The translations under genes were made by a program, and so were the position numbers. Positions 35,399 through 43,065 of a stretch of 43,411 bases of DNA are shown piece by piece (positions within the stretch are counted from its first letter, which is position 1; every line of letters starts with the position of its first letter). This DNA is from Chitinophaga pinensis (GTDB lineage: Bacteria; Bacteroidota; Bacteroidia; Flavobacteriales_D; Crocinitomicaceae). The stretch is from assembly GCA_945863605.1 (NCBI GenBank), contig CAMAZP010000027.1:1-43411 (forward strand), given 5' to 3'. The notes under the pieces are model-generated. The model ran no database searches. It had not been told where the DNA came from and saw only the letters and a program-made list of their open reading frames with translations.

Positions 35399-35959
35399 CT
35401 ATGAAAACATTACTAATTTATGTTTAACAGCATAAATGGCAACACCAACCATGTTTATAGCATTTACTTTTTTGAAGATTCTGTTGCGGTGTGTATCAAT
35501 GGTTTTCTTTGAAACGAATAGGATATCTGCAATTTCTTGGCTAGTTTTTTGTTGGCAGATAAGCCGTACAATTTTGATTTCTTGGCCAGAGAGTAATGAA
35601 TTGTCGAATGATTTAATTAGTACACGATTCCCCAGAGAATCATGACTTCCAAACTCTAATATTTCAAAAAAAGAATGCTTAATAGCATAAAGTACTATAC
35701 CAATCATATTTCTAGCCTTAATTTTGGAAAGAATTCTCATGCGATTAAATTCAACACCTTTAAGAGTGAGATTTAAAAATTGTGCAATTTCTCGACTAGT
35801 TTTTTCTTGACTAATGAGCTGAATTATTTTTATTTCTTGATTGGAAAGAACCGAGGGATTGCAAATAGAAATCAAGATTGTTTTATCAGATTTTGCTTGA
35901 GTATTTTCTTTTTGGATATAGTCTTGATTTAAAGAAACATTAACTTCAGAAGTAGCCAT
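35399..35959 (-). CDS. Protein with two LuxR-type HTH domains
   Basis: A 186-residue DNA-binding protein made of two GerE/LuxR four-helix domains in tandem (about 33-95 and 118-180) and no receiver or ligand domain. The domains are clear duplicates: LSNQEIKIIQLISQEKTSREIAQFL against LSGQEIKIVRLICQQKTSQEIADIL. The second keeps the canonical recognition helix VSKKTIDTHRNRIFKKV; the first has TLKGVEFNRMRILSKI and may bind different DNA. Two fused domains could bind an inverted heptamer pair as a monomer. It may regulate the element; the TACCCCT palindrome at 18896-18923 is a candidate site. It is flanked by about 265 bases of unassigned sequence downstream. Confidence 0.85.
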   Translation of the reverse strand: MATSEVNVSLNQDYIQKENTQAKSDKTILISICNPSVLSNQEIKIIQLISQEKTSREIAQFLNLTLKGVEFNRMRILSKIKARNMIGIVLYAIKHSFFEILEFGSHDSLGNRVLIKSFDNSLLSGQEIKIVRLICQQKTSQEIADILFVSKKTIDTHRNRIFKKVNAINMVGVAIYAVKHKLVMFS

Positions 35960-36101
35960 AAATATTTAGTCTTAATTATTTGATATAGTTATATGTTTAC
36001 TATCTAATCTCAAAGATTATAAAATCAACTTAACTTTTTTCAAAATTGTGAATTTATTTTGAAGATGAAATTAAAAAAAAGCAATGAAAGAAAGGTGAAA
36101 A

Positions 36102-36554
36102 GTGTTACTTATCAAAATTGACCGATTAATACGTACCACCCCAGAATCAAGAAATGAAATTTTGGCTTCAGCTTTTCGGAGATATAACATTTGCGAAGAA
36201 AGAGGTTCAGGATTCGAAAAAGCTGTTATGGCAATAGAGTTATTTGGATTACCACCTTTAAAGTTTGAAGAAACTGAGAATTCTTTTAAAGTTACAATGT
36301 ATTCCCCACGAAAATTTGGTGAAATGCTACTAGAATAGCGTATTGAAGCATGTTATCAACACAGTATCATAGAATATTATGGTAGTGGTGGATTCAATAA
36401 CACATCCATGCGTAAAAGATTTGGAATGCATGATAAACAGGCTGCACAAATTTCGAAACTCATTAAAGATGCAATTGATTCAGGAAAAATAAAGTCAAAA
36501 GATCCCGAAAGTGAATCCAAGAAATTTAGTCTCTATGTCCCATATTGGGCATAA
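36102..36554 (+). pseudogene. Remnant of an AlbA-type ATP-binding transcriptional regulator
   Basis: C-terminal part of a RecG-like or AlbA_2-domain regulator. ESRNEILASAFRRYNICEERGSGFEKA is the typical ATP-binding C-terminal motif of the family. An in-frame TAG at 36336-36338 interrupts it; the same frame then continues RIEACYQHSIIEYYGSGG through a winged-helix-like region to KFSLYVPYWA and TAA at 36552. The N-terminal two thirds are absent. Both defects show a dead gene. It may be left over from earlier cargo of the element. Confidence 0.85.
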
Positions 36555-36611
36555 GTTTTATTTAATTTAAAAAAGGAAAATGAATTTAACGTTCTGAAAA
36601 TCAAATAGTTT

Positions 36612-36800
36612 TTATTTAACTCGAATTCGGAAACAGGCTTTATTTAATTCTTTGAAGGAAAAAAATAATAACTAACTGTAATTCAGTTGTTTTTTATTTA
36701 ACTCGAATTCGGAAAAAATTTATCGTATTTGTTTTTCAATCGGAAATCTCATTTAATAAACTGTAAAGCAGAGGTTTGTTATTTAACTCGAATTCGGAAA
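36612..36800. repeat. Three 22-bp direct repeats containing CGAATTCG
   Basis: An identical 22-base unit (TTATTTAACTC-GAATTCGGAAA) lies at 36612-36633, 36694-36715 and 36779-36800, that is 82 and 85 bases apart. The core CGAATTCG is palindromic. The intervening 60-63 bases share no sequence. The array ends 55 bases before the next gene, so the units may be operator sites or iterons. Confidence 0.8.
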
Positions 36801-36855
36801 AATACTTATTTGATTAGATTTCGAAAAAGCAAAATTTAAAATATCTTTGCCAACC

Positions 36856-37173
36856 ATGTTTCCTGAAGAAGAACAATTACTGAAACCCATCCTCATTCAT
36901 TACTTGAATCAGCACATAGATGCTATTTTGTCGGGAGAAATGGAAGCAGTGCGAAACAGACGTAAATCAGAACTTTCAATTGTCTTGATTGAAAATGCAG
37001 CTCCATATTTTCAAATATTCATAGAAAAAGAAAACATCAAAGCAAAGTTCCTTATTGAGAATTGCTTGTTGGTGGAAGGTGAGATTTCCTCAGACGATCA
37101 CAAACGCATCAAAGCATTCTATGCCGATCCAAAATCACAGGTTATATTGAAGAAGGTTTGGCTGAGTAAGTAG
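36856..37173 (+). CDS. Hypothetical protein downstream of the CGAATTCG repeats
   Basis: A 105-residue protein from the ATG at 36856 (MFPEEEQLLKPILIHYL); an in-frame TTG nine bases upstream is less likely. It is predicted alpha at the N-terminus and alpha/beta after residue 40, without signal or membrane segments. No family recognised. A -7-like TATCTTTG at 36842-36849 lies immediately upstream, so the mRNA could be almost leaderless. Three 22-bp repeats precede the gene and may regulate it. About 1.3 kb of sequence without intact genes follows. Confidence 0.55.
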   Translation: MFPEEEQLLKPILIHYLNQHIDAILSGEMEAVRNRRKSELSIVLIENAAPYFQIFIEKENIKAKFLIENCLLVEGEISSDDHKRIKAFYADPKSQVILKKVWLSK

Positions 37174-37390
37174 AAGGGGGTATTTTTGAAAATATGGAGA
37201 TTATTTAAGTAAATAATTATCAATTTACTTTGAATTATTTATTTAAATAATTCGGAATTAGATAAAATAATAGGATGAACAATAAGCATCAACCTCTGTA
37301 ACCACTGGATTTTGTGAAAATGACAATATTGTTTAATTATTAATAAAATAATTGCTTTTATAGGTTTAAGAAAAACAGTGCTTTTTCCTG

Positions 37391-37606
37391 AATATTCCCG
37401 AAAATTCTCGGGATTCTCGGGAATTCTCGGGAAATAGTTAAAAATCCTGAAAAACCCTCAATGTTTTTTTTTGAGTTTAAATTTTTATTCGGGATTTCTC
37501 GGGATTATTCGGGAACTCTACAAAAAAGCCAATATTTGATTTCTATACTTTTTTCTAATTTCTTAAGATTTTTTTTCGGGAATTATAGGGATTATTCGGG
37601 AATTCT
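37391..37606. repeat. Iteron-like cluster of CGGGA repeats
   Basis: About nine copies of a TTCTCGGGA or ATTCGGGA unit. Three are nearly head-to-tail at 37405-37433, a pair lies at 37488-37515, and others near 37575-37606, separated by T/A-rich tracts. All but the first, which is inverted, point the same way. Such clusters bind a replication, transfer or partition protein in other elements; none is identified here. Confidence 0.6.
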
Positions 37607-37834
37607 GGATTTCTATAATTATACGTTTGTGTAATTCTTGATTTCGTAGGCGATGTTTCCGAGGGTGTTTTTTTGCACGTCGATTATTATTGGTTTAAGG
37701 AAAAGTGTCATTTAGCATAAACGAACGTCTTTTCTGCTCAATCCAAGAAGGCTTGCATCATAGATATTTTGTTTTGTTAGCGTGGCACGGTTCAATGTAA
37801 ATGAAAGTTTAACAAAGTATGTTGCTATTATCTG

Positions 37835-38210
37835 TCAATTCACATTAAAGGTGTAACAAGTGTATTTCCAACTAATTTGTGGGTAAAGTACGTTTGCAGT
37901 ACGTGTTTTCTCAATTTTTACTACACAATTTTCCATCGGAATTTAAACGAACTCCATATCCGATTTGCTACCTGCTGTTAAAGTACGTGTGAGTTTTTTA
38001 ATCTTCTTATCACCAATTCGCCATTCGATGTTGGAAATTAGCTCTTGTTGTTAGGCAATGAGTTCCTAAGTTGGTTGTATCTGTAGTTGTTTTTATTTTA
38101 ACTTTCAATATCGTCTGTATTAGAACTTGAAAAAAAAGCATCACTCATGTGCCCCAATCGGTTGGAAGGTGCGATACCTATATTTATTAGGTTTAGGAGA
38201 TGTTATGATG
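37835..38210 (-). pseudogene. Decayed minus-strand coding remnants
   Basis: On the minus strand a frame from 38053 to 37835 reads ELISNIEWRIGDKKIKKLTRT and, after an in-frame stop at 37943-37945, continues IPMENCVVKIEKTRT to WKYTCYTFNVN. Just upstream, in another frame, GIAPSNRLGHMSDAFF ends at 38098. The amphipathic, protein-like pattern across stops and a frameshift suggests a dead gene. The family is not recognised. Confidence 0.4.
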
Positions 38211-38498
38211 CATTGTGGTGACGTTTATTTTACGTTGCATGTTATCAAAATCTCCGTTCTTTAATAACCGTAGTAAGTTCAAAAATTATTAGTTGTGGTT
38301 ATGCTAATCCATGTGTATCATTTATATCGGGTAACATAACACCCTATTTTTCTTGCATTTACTTAAATGGTGAAATTTAATATTCAAATTTTACAATAGC
38401 AATTAAATCTAGTTAATGTCTTAATTGAAAATAAAGAAAAGTTATTTCTGCTTCTCCTTTTATTGACCCATTCAAAATTAGATTTCACCGATTTAAAT

Positions 38499-39071
38499 TC
38501 ACTCTTCCAAGTTCTCAGCGAATGTTACTCCGCATGGCTCATCTTTTCTTATCAAAACTGCAAAAGGTCCAACTTTATACAGCGGTAATTGTTCTTCATT
38601 TTCCATCTCACAATCAAAAATATCGAATGCATAACGAAATAATTTTAGGTCATCATAATCAAAAGATACAATATCATCTGTGTTGAGCAGAATTTCTAAA
38701 ATCCTAATATTACGCGTCAAAAGTTTTTGGCGAATAGAGATATCAGTAGTTTCCTGTTCAGGATCGCTTTGCTTTCCTAAATCATTAGTAATATCAATTT
38801 TCACAGGGGATGAATCATCTTTTTGAATTTCCATCCCTTGATTTGTTGTTTTGTCATCTAACACTATGGAGCTTTGTTCACATAAATCTTTGTTTCCATT
38901 TTTTTTAGGACAAAAATCCCGTCCAAAATGACTCACAGTGATGTTTTCTAAACAAAAAGGACAAAGTTTAATACGCTCCGCTTTCTGAGCTCTGATAAGT
39001 TTCCAAGTATACTTTTCTAGTTTCTCGTTTAGGAGCCTATCGAGCTCATCTTTCAATGGGTTATAAGTCAT
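38499..39071 (-). CDS. Zinc-ribbon protein, paralogue 1
   Basis: A 190-residue protein of unknown function. A putative zinc knuckle at about 36-64 reads CPFCLENITVSHFGRDFCPKKNG then KDLCE, giving Cys-x2-Cys and Cys-x(8)-Cys with a His between. A polar low-complexity linker (about 65-110) and a C-terminal domain (about 113-190) follow. The same knuckle and a related C-terminal start (LTRNIRILEILL against LLNRKIKILEKVL) occur in the protein at 39371-39859. It is the last gene of a minus-strand group with the small membrane protein and paralogue 2. No known family; an element-specific accessory protein is likely. Confidence 0.65.
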   Translation of the reverse strand: MTYNPLKDELDRLLNEKLEKYTWKLIRAQKAERIKLCPFCLENITVSHFGRDFCPKKNGNKDLCEQSSIVLDDKTTNQGMEIQKDDSSPVKIDITNDLGKQSDPEQETTDISIRQKLLTRNIRILEILLNTDDIVSFDYDDLKLFRYAFDIFDCEMENEEQLPLYKVGPFAVLIRKDEPCGVTFAENLEE

Positions 39072-39182
39072 AATAAATTGTTTTAGTTAATAATTTTAAT
39101 TGCAAAAAAGAGGAATTCCTTATAGAACTATTTGGTGTATCGACGATTTAAAAATCCACCCTATTCTTTTGAATTGTAGTGT

Positions 39183-39368
39183 TCATGAACATTTGTAATC
39201 TTTCTTTTCTCGATTACTTTTATGTTTTTCGTAAACATAGATGCCTACCACTAACATTCCAACTCCTATAATGATCATTGGTAAAATAAAATCGTTCTTT
39301 TGACTTGGTAGGTTGTTTTTCGGTAGTTGGCTCAACGGAACTATGTTAAATTTTTCAAGTACGTTCAT
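39183..39368 (-). CDS. Small single-pass membrane protein
   Basis: A 61-residue protein with one hydrophobic segment at about 28-47 (FILPMIIIGVGMLVVGIYVY), a polar N-terminus and a basic C-terminal tail (EKHKSNREKKDYK) that by the positive-inside rule would face the cytoplasm. It starts 2 bases after the stop codon of zinc-ribbon paralogue 2, so the two are co-transcribed; paralogue 1 follows 111 bases further on. No family recognised. Confidence 0.55.
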   Translation of the reverse strand: MNVLEKFNIVPLSQLPKNNLPSQKNDFILPMIIIGVGMLVVGIYVYEKHKSNREKKDYKCS

Positions 39369-39370
39369 TG

Positions 39371-39859
39371 TTATTTTTTTAGTTTTTTAATAATTATTTC
39401 ATTTTCACTAATCCAAATCAATTGAAAGGCTCCATAAGTAGGGGATCTTGTTCCGTGTTCATTAATAGTAAACTCATCATAAGAATCCACAGTGAAACCA
39501 AGATTTTCTAGTTCAGTCCAAGCAATATCTTTCGAATCCGATTCCCCGAGAACTTTTTCGAGTATTTTAATTTTTCTATTTAATAACGTTTCTTTGATTC
39601 CTTCATCAATGTTCCGAAAATCTTTATCCGAAGGTTCGAAAAGTAATTTCAGTGGTGGTCTTTTTGGTCGATCAATCTCGATACCTAATTCTTTCATCTC
39701 TTTCACGAGTCTTTTGAAGCGATTTTTGCAAAAATCTTTTTTTCCATTTTTTTCAGGACAATAGAAACGATTCATGTGAAAAACTGTGAAAGTTTCATGG
39801 CAATATGGACACACGCGCTTGTACTCGCCGCGTGGGTCTTGAAAATTTTCTGTATTCAT
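39371..39859 (-). CDS. Zinc-ribbon protein, paralogue 2
   Basis: A 162-residue protein of unknown function, paralogous to the one at 38499-39071. The knuckle at about 17-44 reads CPYCHETFTVFHMNRFYCPEKNG then KDFCK, with the same Cys spacing and the shared FCP/YCP-x-KNG-x-KD-x-C pattern. The linker is shorter than in paralogue 1, and the C-terminal half begins LLNRKIKILEKVLGE. Such knuckles often bind nucleic acid. It heads a minus-strand group with the small membrane protein 2 bases downstream. Confidence 0.65.
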   Translation of the reverse strand: MNTENFQDPRGEYKRVCPYCHETFTVFHMNRFYCPEKNGKKDFCKNRFKRLVKEMKELGIEIDRPKRPPLKLLFEPSDKDFRNIDEGIKETLLNRKIKILEKVLGESDSKDIAWTELENLGFTVDSYDEFTINEHGTRSPTYGAFQLIWISENEIIIKKLKK

Positions 39860-39953
39860 GTTGTTTTATTTTTATATTTTTAGTTTGAATTAAGTTGAAT
39901 GAATTATTACTTAGTAAGCATAAATTACAAATCAGATAATAGATATTCAAAAT

Positions 39954-40313
39954 CTACTTTTTCTTTCTTTTTGCAATTAGATTCTTGTTAAAGTCTATTT
40001 CTTCTTCGGATGTTGTTTTACATTTATTTGAACTCATCCATTCCATCAATTCATCTCTTTTGAAACGAAGAAGCTTTGTTCCCTTCGGCTTATTATAAGG
40101 AATTTCATTAAGATGACATTTTGTTCGAATTGTCGAAACCGCAAGTCCAGTTATTCTGCTTGCTTCGTCTATGAGAATGTCATTTTTTTCCAGTTTTAAT
40201 GGAGTTTCTTGCTTATATCGATGATTCTCAAAACGAGAAATCAATTGATTATTTAGGGCTATATATTCACCTACTGTGAGTGTAAAAAGCGGCTTTTCTA
40301 AATCGTAGTTCAT
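39954..40313 (-). CDS. HTH protein, excisionase-like
   Basis: A 119-residue protein from the ATG at 40313 (MNYDLEKPLFTLTVGEYIAL); the frame is open upstream but that stretch is not protein-like. The C-terminal half carries a MerR/excisionase-type winged helix: ILIDEASRITGLAVSTIRTKCHLNEIPYNKP, then LLRFKRDELMEWMSS. The pattern T-x-LAVSTIR and the RFKRDEL-x-EWM end are typical of excisionases and Bacteroidota element control proteins. It lies downstream of the integrase and the 335-aa gene on the same strand, where recombination directionality factors are common. Confidence 0.75.
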   Translation of the reverse strand: MNYDLEKPLFTLTVGEYIALNNQLISRFENHRYKQETPLKLEKNDILIDEASRITGLAVSTIRTKCHLNEIPYNKPKGTKLLRFKRDELMEWMSSNKCKTTSEEEIDFNKNLIAKRKKK

Positions 40314-40499
40314 AATCTTGTTATTTGTTTCGAAATACAAGATTAGACTTTTTTTAACTGAATAATAGAACAACAATAGCTTCATTCCGAGTGTCCTCCG
40401 AGTGAAGAATTGTATATTCAGTATGAAATAAAAGAATTTTATAAATAGAAAATGTCTATTCAATTAACCGAGTCTCCGAGTCTCCGAGTATTGTAGATT

Positions 40500-41507
40500 T
40501 TATAGTTTTTCGAGTATGGAATAAAGTTTTGATCTTTTAGTTTCTTTGCCATTAGCGTTCGAAAGTTGACTCACCGAAATCTCCTTGCCATTTTTAGTAA
40601 AACATAAACATGTGATTTCCCAAATTCCCTTTTTTATGGGCTCAATTTTATTTAAATCAAATTTCAGAATAGAAACGAACATATTCAATTCTTTAAAAGA
40701 CCCAATCCAATTAATTCGATTATTTGTATCAATTTCAATACCTGAAAGAATATCCTTTAGTTGTTGAATTTTAGTCGACTCATGAACAAATTCTTTTTTA
40801 AGATCTTGCATTATTAAAGGGAGATCGATTACTTTTTTTTCAAAGTAGTCTTGAAAATTGTCAACGTCCTTTAGTTTAAATGATTTTTTAGGGTTATATT
40901 TTGTCTCAACCCCTTTATTGTTTCTTCTGGTCTGAGGCTCAATATGTGTATTTTTTTCGATCCACTCTTGTGATGTAAGTATTACATTTGAGGAAATCAG
41001 TTCATTATATTGTCGAAGACATAAAGTTAGGAATCTGACGAATTCAGAATGATTGTTTTCAAAATTGGTGAGTAACTGAAAGTTTAAAAAATTATCAATT
41101 TCTATAATATTGACATCAAACTTTCTCAGAAATAAAGCGAACCAATAATTAAAGTTTGAATCATTTTTATTGATAATTATAGTTTGGTCTAAGCTATAGT
41201 TATTCGTTTTTGTGTCAAAAAAATGAGCGATTTTAAACTGTTTATCAACATTGCCAGTGCTCTGTAAAAATTCATCCATTGCTCGCAAATAAAATTTGCT
41301 TGGAGCTTTGTTTTCATATTCTTCGACGCCAAAGTTTGACTCACCTTTTTGTATGATTACCTCTTTTAGTTTTGAAAGAAATTTATGCTCCAAATTTTCA
41401 TCGTATTTTCCTTGGAAAACAAGATCTTGCTCGTAGTTCCAAATTTCTAATGTACTTATGTCATATTTTAGCGATTCTTCGCTTAAAAATTCATCTTGAT
41501 TTTCCAT
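40500..41507 (-). CDS. Hypothetical protein between integrase and HTH gene
   Basis: A 335-residue cytoplasmic protein. The C-terminal 90 residues (about 245-335: RINWIGSFKELNMFVSILKF, then FTKNGKEISVSQLSN and KLYSILEKL) resemble the end of RteC-like proteins of Bacteroides conjugative transposons, where such a region binds DNA. The N-terminal part (FYLRAMDEFLQ, HFFDTKTNNY, FVRFLTLCLRQYNELI) is helical. It starts 15 bases after the integrase stop codon, so the two are co-transcribed. An RteC-like regulator of the element is my best guess, held weakly. Confidence 0.55.
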   Translation of the reverse strand: MENQDEFLSEESLKYDISTLEIWNYEQDLVFQGKYDENLEHKFLSKLKEVIIQKGESNFGVEEYENKAPSKFYLRAMDEFLQSTGNVDKQFKIAHFFDTKTNNYSLDQTIIINKNDSNFNYWFALFLRKFDVNIIEIDNFLNFQLLTNFENNHSEFVRFLTLCLRQYNELISSNVILTSQEWIEKNTHIEPQTRRNNKGVETKYNPKKSFKLKDVDNFQDYFEKKVIDLPLIMQDLKKEFVHESTKIQQLKDILSGIEIDTNNRINWIGSFKELNMFVSILKFDLNKIEPIKKGIWEITCLCFTKNGKEISVSQLSNANGKETKRSKLYSILEKL

Positions 41508-41522
41508 GTAACTTATTCTTTT

Positions 41523-42740
41523 TTAAATTAAATTTTCATTTGCTTCGTCCAAAACATCATTCACAAATGATTGTAAGTAAATACTAGTTGTTTTTTCACT
41601 GTCATGTCCCATGCTTTCACTGATAATAGAGGTTCCTATTCCATTTTGCTTCTGAATGCTTGCCCAGCTGTGACGAGCAACATAATGGGTAATACTATGA
41701 GTAGCTTTTATCCCAACACTTTTTGCTATCTCTTTTAAATCTTTATTTACTCGCTTATTGATTTTCTTAATGCGATCAATTTTACTTTGAGGAGTCTTAT
41801 GTATTTCGGGATTCAATATTGGGAAAATATAGTCATCTGAATTTTCATTTCCTATTGAATATAAATCTAATATTGCCTGAGTTCTTGGTTGTATTTTTAT
41901 GTCGAAGTTTTTACCTGTTTTCGATCGTTTATACATTATTCTGTTGTATAAGATATTTGACCATTTAAGTTGAGCTAAATCTCTAAAATTCATTCCAATA
42001 TTATAGAAGCTAAAAATGAAATAATTTTTAGAATGCCATTCACTTGAATTGATCTCTGTATCGAAATTAATGATTTTTAGCATTTCTTCTTTGTTGATAG
42101 CACGTTTTTGCGTATCGGTATTTAGCTTAGAAATTTTATAGGTATTAAATGCATAATCACTTTGGTTACAATGTTCTTCCTTTATAGCCAAATTTACTAT
42201 TGCTCGTAAAGTTCGCATATAGACACTTATTGAATTTTCGCTGACCCCCCGTTGTAAAAAATCTTCCTCATATTTTAACAAAAAAGAATAATTTATATCT
42301 GAGAACGCTAAATCCTTATTATCGGTAAATTTCTTAAGAGACCTTAATAAGTCCTTTTTAACAGTTGCATCACCAATTCGATTTGTTTTTTCTAGTCTGT
42401 CAATTATTTCTTGGCAATATTTAAAGACGGAAATTTTTTCAATTGAGTTTAGAAATTTCTTCTCAATATCATCGACGGTATAGCTTCTATCTTCATTCTC
42501 AAAATCGAGAATTATACCATCGAGTTCACTTTTCTTTTTGTGAATGATGTAGTTTGTTTTTTTAAAATTATCGTATCCTTTCAAAAGTAATTTTTGAGTG
42601 TCATCCCACAGATTTGGTGTGGTTGAAAATCCCAAATATATATACTTTATTTTTCGATCAACAATCAATCGAATCATAATTGGGTGTTCACCATTTTTTA
42701 GTGTTTTAGAGGTGTAGAGTATTATTTTAGATGAGGCCAT
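41523..42740 (-). CDS. Tyrosine integrase of the element
   Basis: Site-specific recombinase expected to integrate and excise the element at tRNA-Val. I use the ATG at 42740 (MASSKIILYTSKTL, 405 aa), the usual start of Bacteroidota integrases with an N-terminal arm-binding domain; an upstream ATG at 42788 would add 16 residues unlike the family and would read through the GTTTAAAC repeat. The core-binding domain covers about 90-190. Catalytic residues: Arg in GMNFRDLAQL, HYVARHSW (His and Arg), GHDSEKT (His) and the Tyr in TSIYLQSF. The gene lies 151 bases inside attR. The two-unit repeat is directly upstream of its start codon, so integrase binding could also regulate it. Confidence 0.92.
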   Translation of the reverse strand: MASSKIILYTSKTLKNGEHPIMIRLIVDRKIKYIYLGFSTTPNLWDDTQKLLLKGYDNFKKTNYIIHKKKSELDGIILDFENEDRSYTVDDIEKKFLNSIEKISVFKYCQEIIDRLEKTNRIGDATVKKDLLRSLKKFTDNKDLAFSDINYSFLLKYEEDFLQRGVSENSISVYMRTLRAIVNLAIKEEHCNQSDYAFNTYKISKLNTDTQKRAINKEEMLKIINFDTEINSSEWHSKNYFIFSFYNIGMNFRDLAQLKWSNILYNRIMYKRSKTGKNFDIKIQPRTQAILDLYSIGNENSDDYIFPILNPEIHKTPQSKIDRIKKINKRVNKDLKEIAKSVGIKATHSITHYVARHSWASIQKQNGIGTSIISESMGHDSEKTTSIYLQSFVNDVLDEANENLI

Positions 42741-42744
42741 TTCA

Positions 42745-42770
42745 TTCTGGTTTAAACATGGTTTAAACAA
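42745..42770 (+). repeat. Arm-type site candidate, right end, upstream of the integrase gene
   Basis: Identical over 26 bases to 18641-18666, with two GGTTTAAACA units. It begins 5 bases upstream of the integrase start codon, so occupancy would block the ribosome-binding or promoter region as well as build the recombination complex. Confidence 0.65.
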
Positions 42771-42827
42771 ATGTACAAAATATATCAAAACATCACCAAT
42801 TTATTTTTATTTAAAAAAATACTAAAT

Positions 42828-42885
42828 AACTGATTTTCAGTTATATTAATAAAAAATAAAATCATCAAGAAACATCACGAAACAT
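42828..42885. repeat. Small repeats beside attR
   Basis: AACTGA-TTT-TCAGTT forms an inverted repeat at 42828-42842. CATCAAGAAA (42863-42872) and CATCACGAAA (42873-42882) are tandem. Both lie between the arm-type candidate and the core site and could bind an excisionase or host factor. Confidence 0.4.
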
Positions 42886-42890
42886 TTAAA

Positions 42891-42985
42891 ATCTGCCTTA
42901 CAAGCAGAGGGTCGGCGGTTCGAACCCGTCAACCCCCACACTAATACCACAAAGCCTTTCAGAAGATTTCTCGAAAGGCTTTTTT
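42891..42985 (+). repeat. attR: right end repeat with tRNA-Val 3' fragment
   Basis: Copy of 18544-18638 with two mismatches, including the anticodon arm, T arm, acceptor 3' strand and the terminator hairpin. There is no D arm, acceptor 5' strand or promoter, so it is not a functional tRNA gene. It marks the right junction of the element. Confidence 0.92.
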
Positions 42986-43065
42986 TTTACATGAAATATT
43001 AAAGTATTTTATTGTTAATATTGAAGAAAATCAAAAAAAGTAATGTTAATTTAAATTGATTAAGC

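Larger units (their letters stand above)
37174..38498. other. 1.3-kb stretch without intact genes
   Basis: No intact reading frame of gene quality on either strand. It holds the CGGGA repeat cluster (37391-37606) and decayed minus-strand coding fragments (about 37835-38210); the remainder is AT-rich and unassigned. A non-coding RNA cannot be excluded. Confidence 0.6.
18544..42941. mobile_element. Integrative element in tRNA-Val, about 24.3 kb
   Basis: The element is bounded by duplicated tRNA-Val 3' ends (51 identical bases, extended to 95 with two mismatches). It carries a tyrosine integrase gene next to the right end, an excisionase-like HTH gene, a shared two-unit GTTTAAAC sequence near both ends, and cargo unlike the surrounding chromosome. 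No relaxase, coupling protein or type IV secretion genes are visible, so it is a genomic island or mobilisable element rather than a self-transmissible one. The cargo is five Rhs toxin/immunity cassettes, a PIN toxin-antitoxin pair, a DUF1016 nuclease gene, a double-LuxR-HTH gene, zinc-ribbon paralogues, and decayed genes. Confidence 0.92.

Noticed and set aside
36612..36800. The three regularly spaced repeats as a CRISPR array
   Set aside because: The repeats are only 22 bp, the spacers are 60-63 bp, there are three units and no cas gene nearby. Operator or iteron sites fit better.
37174..38498. A retron or structured RNA locus in the gene-free zone
   Set aside because: No reverse transcriptase gene anywhere in the island and no long stable stem found by eye; protein-like decay on the minus strand explains part of it.
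42891..42941. A second tRNA-Val gene at the right end
   Set aside because: Only the part from the anticodon arm to the 3' end is present. There is no D arm, acceptor 5' strand or promoter; it is an attachment-site copy.
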